Positions 62,801 to 64,000 of a stretch of DNA of 64,000 nt are shown piece after piece. This stretch comes from Cytophaga sp. FL35. Lineage in GTDB: Bacteria; Bacteroidota; Bacteroidia; Flavobacteriales; Flavobacteriaceae. Each line of letters begins with the position of its first letter. Positions within the stretch are counted from its first letter, which is position 1. Where the stretch lies: positions 248,001 through 312,000 of the forward strand of contig NZ_JACSOH010000001.1 of the NCBI RefSeq assembly GCF_014349235.1. The letters run 5' to 3'. Position numbers and translations under genes: made by a program. The notes under the pieces are model-generated. The model was not told the origin of the DNA. It searched no databases and saw only the letters and a list, made by a program, of their open reading frames with translations.

Positions 62801-63523
62801 ATGGTCAGTGAAAAGTTATATAATCTAATTGCAAGCCTTCGGGCATTTTTTAAATCTGGAAACCGAGAAAAGATGCCCTATCTAATTACGGCAACTGTTT
62901 CCCTGTTATTATTTATTATAGGAATTAATCTTTTCGTAGAATTGTCTTCTTTAGTGAAGGGTGACCTTTTGGGTACTTTCGATGAATCTGTATTTAGTGA
63001 AATTCACTCCTACAGAACTCCCCTACTCAATACATATTTTATCTTTGTGACAGATATTGGTGATATTCAAGGATATGCCGTAATTCTTGTTATTTGTGCA
63101 CTAGTAGTAATTTTTACTACGAAACGATGGGCGCTTCTTTATGAGGTTACTTCGGTTTTACTTTTGGCAACCATTTCTAATGTATTGCTTAAGCGGGCCT
63201 ATGATAGGGCCAGACCGGACTTGGAACATTTGGTTACCGTCAAAACTCTTAGCTACCCTAGCGGGCATGCCATGAGCTCGATGGCCTTTTACGGTTTTCT
63301 AATTTACCTTGTTTATAAATCTACCTTGAAAGTATGGATGAAAACCATTATTATAGCAATATCATTCGTTTTAATCTTAAGTATTGGTACTAGCAGGGTT
63401 TATTTGGGAGTACATTTCCCTTCTGATGTACTTGGTGGCTGGATAGCCGGTTTGATTTGGGTTGTCTTTTGTATCCTGATCTATAACCTCATCGAAATCT
63501 TCCGCAAGGACCCTTTGACCTAA
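62801..63523 (+). CDS. PAP2-family membrane phosphatase
   Basis: 240 aa from the ATG at 62801; the longer reading begins at a TTG 63 nt upstream and would run through a terminator hairpin. About six TM helices. The three PAP2 motifs are present: K-R-A-Y-D-R-A-R-P, Y-P-S-G-H and SRVYLGVHFPSD, with the catalytic His of motif 2 (PSGH) and motif 3 (GVH) intact. Such enzymes dephosphorylate undecaprenyl pyrophosphate or phosphatidic/lipid phosphates at the outer face of the inner membrane. The substrate cannot be told apart by sequence. Confidence 0.93.
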   Translation: MVSEKLYNLIASLRAFFKSGNREKMPYLITATVSLLLFIIGINLFVELSSLVKGDLLGTFDESVFSEIHSYRTPLLNTYFIFVTDIGDIQGYAVILVICALVVIFTTKRWALLYEVTSVLLLATISNVLLKRAYDRARPDLEHLVTVKTLSYPSGHAMSSMAFYGFLIYLVYKSTLKVWMKTIIIAISFVLILSIGTSRVYLGVHFPSDVLGGWIAGLIWVVFCILIYNLIEIFRKDPLT

Positions 63524-63544
63524 GTAAATCCTAGCCTAAAATAT

Positions 63545-63568
63545 AAAAGGCCCCTGAGGGCCTTTTTT
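63545..63568. terminator. Bidirectional terminator
   Basis: AAAAGGCCC (63545-63553) pairs with GGGCCTTTT (63558-63566) around a CTGA loop and is followed by T on the plus strand and A/T-rich sequence on the other. It lies between the PAP2 gene and the convergent GH13-like gene. Confidence 0.85.
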
Positions 63569-63589
63569 GAGTATTCTTAATAATTTTCG

Positions 63590-64000
63590 CTACAAGGTGT
63601 AAATAAGCGCTCCATAGGCAGGTATGTTCAGTTCACCAGTCCATTCGCTATTATCGGTTTCTTTTCTTAGTTTCTTCATTTGCGATGTCACCTCAAGCCC
63701 TTGAAAACCTTCATCATACCCGTTCCAAGTTGCATTTATACGCAACTTCCAGTTTTGATGCTCGCTAACGCCAATGTGGTACTTCTCAAATTCCTTATTA
63801 CTAAAATTAAGAACGACTAAAACTGGCTGCTCACCCCCTCCAACTTCATCTCTTACATAAGCTAAAATTTTATTTTCAGGATTAAAATGTGTTATCTGAA
63901 TACCCTGCGCCCTTAAGCCGAAGGCTCCTTCAAGTTCTCCCGTTCTCAACTTGACGATATCCGAAATCATTTTGTATATGCCCTTGTGCTTTTCAAACTT
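63590..64000 (-). CDS. GH13-type enzyme, C-terminal part (probable 1,4-alpha-glucan branching enzyme), partial
   Basis: The reading frame is open to the window edge; the first in-frame Met (63970) is internal because the codons before it (ending H-K-G-I-Y-K) continue the protein. The visible 137 residues are a C-terminal all-beta domain: HKGIYKMISDIVKLRTG is the helix that usually ends the GH13 barrel, then VLVVLNFSN and a final P-A-Y-G-A-L-I-Y-T-L. The pattern suits a glycogen-branching enzyme or another alpha-amylase family member; the catalytic part is off the window, so the activity is a guess. Confidence 0.55.
   Translation of the reverse strand, partial: KFEKHKGIYKMISDIVKLRTGELEGAFGLRAQGIQITHFNPENKILAYVRDEVGGGEQPVLVVLNFSNKEFEKYHIGVSEHQNWKLRINATWNGYDEGFQGLEVTSQMKKLRKETDNSEWTGELNIPAYGALIYTL

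Overview
The window is an intact, densely packed stretch of a marine Bacteroidetes chromosome, most likely a Zobellia-like member of the Flavobacteriaceae. Three things point there: SusC/SusD pairs, Bacteroidetes-type -7 boxes (TAnnTTTG), and a GH16 enzyme at 1729-2781 that I recognise from memory as an orthologue of Zobellia galactanivorans beta-agarase B (AgaB). No rRNA, tRNA, transposase, phage gene or CRISPR array was seen, and no gene looks broken.

About 60 kb is one composite polysaccharide-utilisation locus for agar/porphyran-type red algal galactans. From left to right: (1) 35-4337 (+) carries a surface glycan-binding lipoprotein, AgaB and a sulfatase, probably the tail of a unit that begins outside the window. 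(2) 4548-14641 (-) carries a GH29, a SusC/SusD pair and a large FG-GAP/ASPIC lipoprotein. (3) 14986-17891 (+) carries a secreted FAD oxidoreductase translationally coupled to a secreted protein with a DxxSGAT flavinylation-like motif. (4) 17949-18965 (-) is a GntR-type regulator. (5) 19312-37233 (+) is a long run: SusC, SusD, an SSS symporter, a cytosolic FAD oxidoreductase, two sulfatases, a beta-propeller glycosidase-like lipoprotein, a GH117, a divergent GH9-like protein and a lactonase-like propeller. (6) 37246-47509 (-) runs GH117, sulfatase, GH16, sulfatase, sulfatase, GH2. (7) 47737-49317 (+) is a second GH29. (8) 49410-59908 (-) runs a hybrid two-component regulator (HTCS), two sulfatases, a Crp-like regulator, a GlcG/HbpS-like protein and a propeller-Dabb fusion. 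From 60 kb on there is ordinary chromosome: small membrane proteins, a response regulator, a PAP2 phosphatase and the C-terminal end of a GH13-type enzyme.

The logic fits the known breakdown of porphyran/agar hybrids. GH16 endo-enzymes cut the chain and SusC/D import the oligosaccharides. Eight S1 sulfatases remove sulfate, GH117 removes 3,6-anhydro-L-galactose, GH29 can act on L-galactose, GH2 on beta-D-galactose, and an SSS symporter takes up the monomer. No sulfatase-maturation enzyme lies in the window.

Two regulatory circuits can be read from the DNA. Circuit A is a 21-bp-period direct repeat resembling TRAYCATTTRT, found upstream of four transcription units (both GH29 genes, SusC of PUL 2, and the GH16 at 44169). 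Each copy lies 25 nt before a -7-like box and suits an AraC-type regulator such as the HTCS. Circuit B is a perfect tandem 10-bp repeat (CAKACTAGAC twice) found only upstream of the FAD-oxidoreductase gene and the second SusC. A related site sits at the start of the GntR gene between them, which predicts a small autoregulated GntR regulon. The least understood parts are the secreted flavoprotein pair, a GH2 whose acid/base Glu is replaced by His, and the GH9-like protein.
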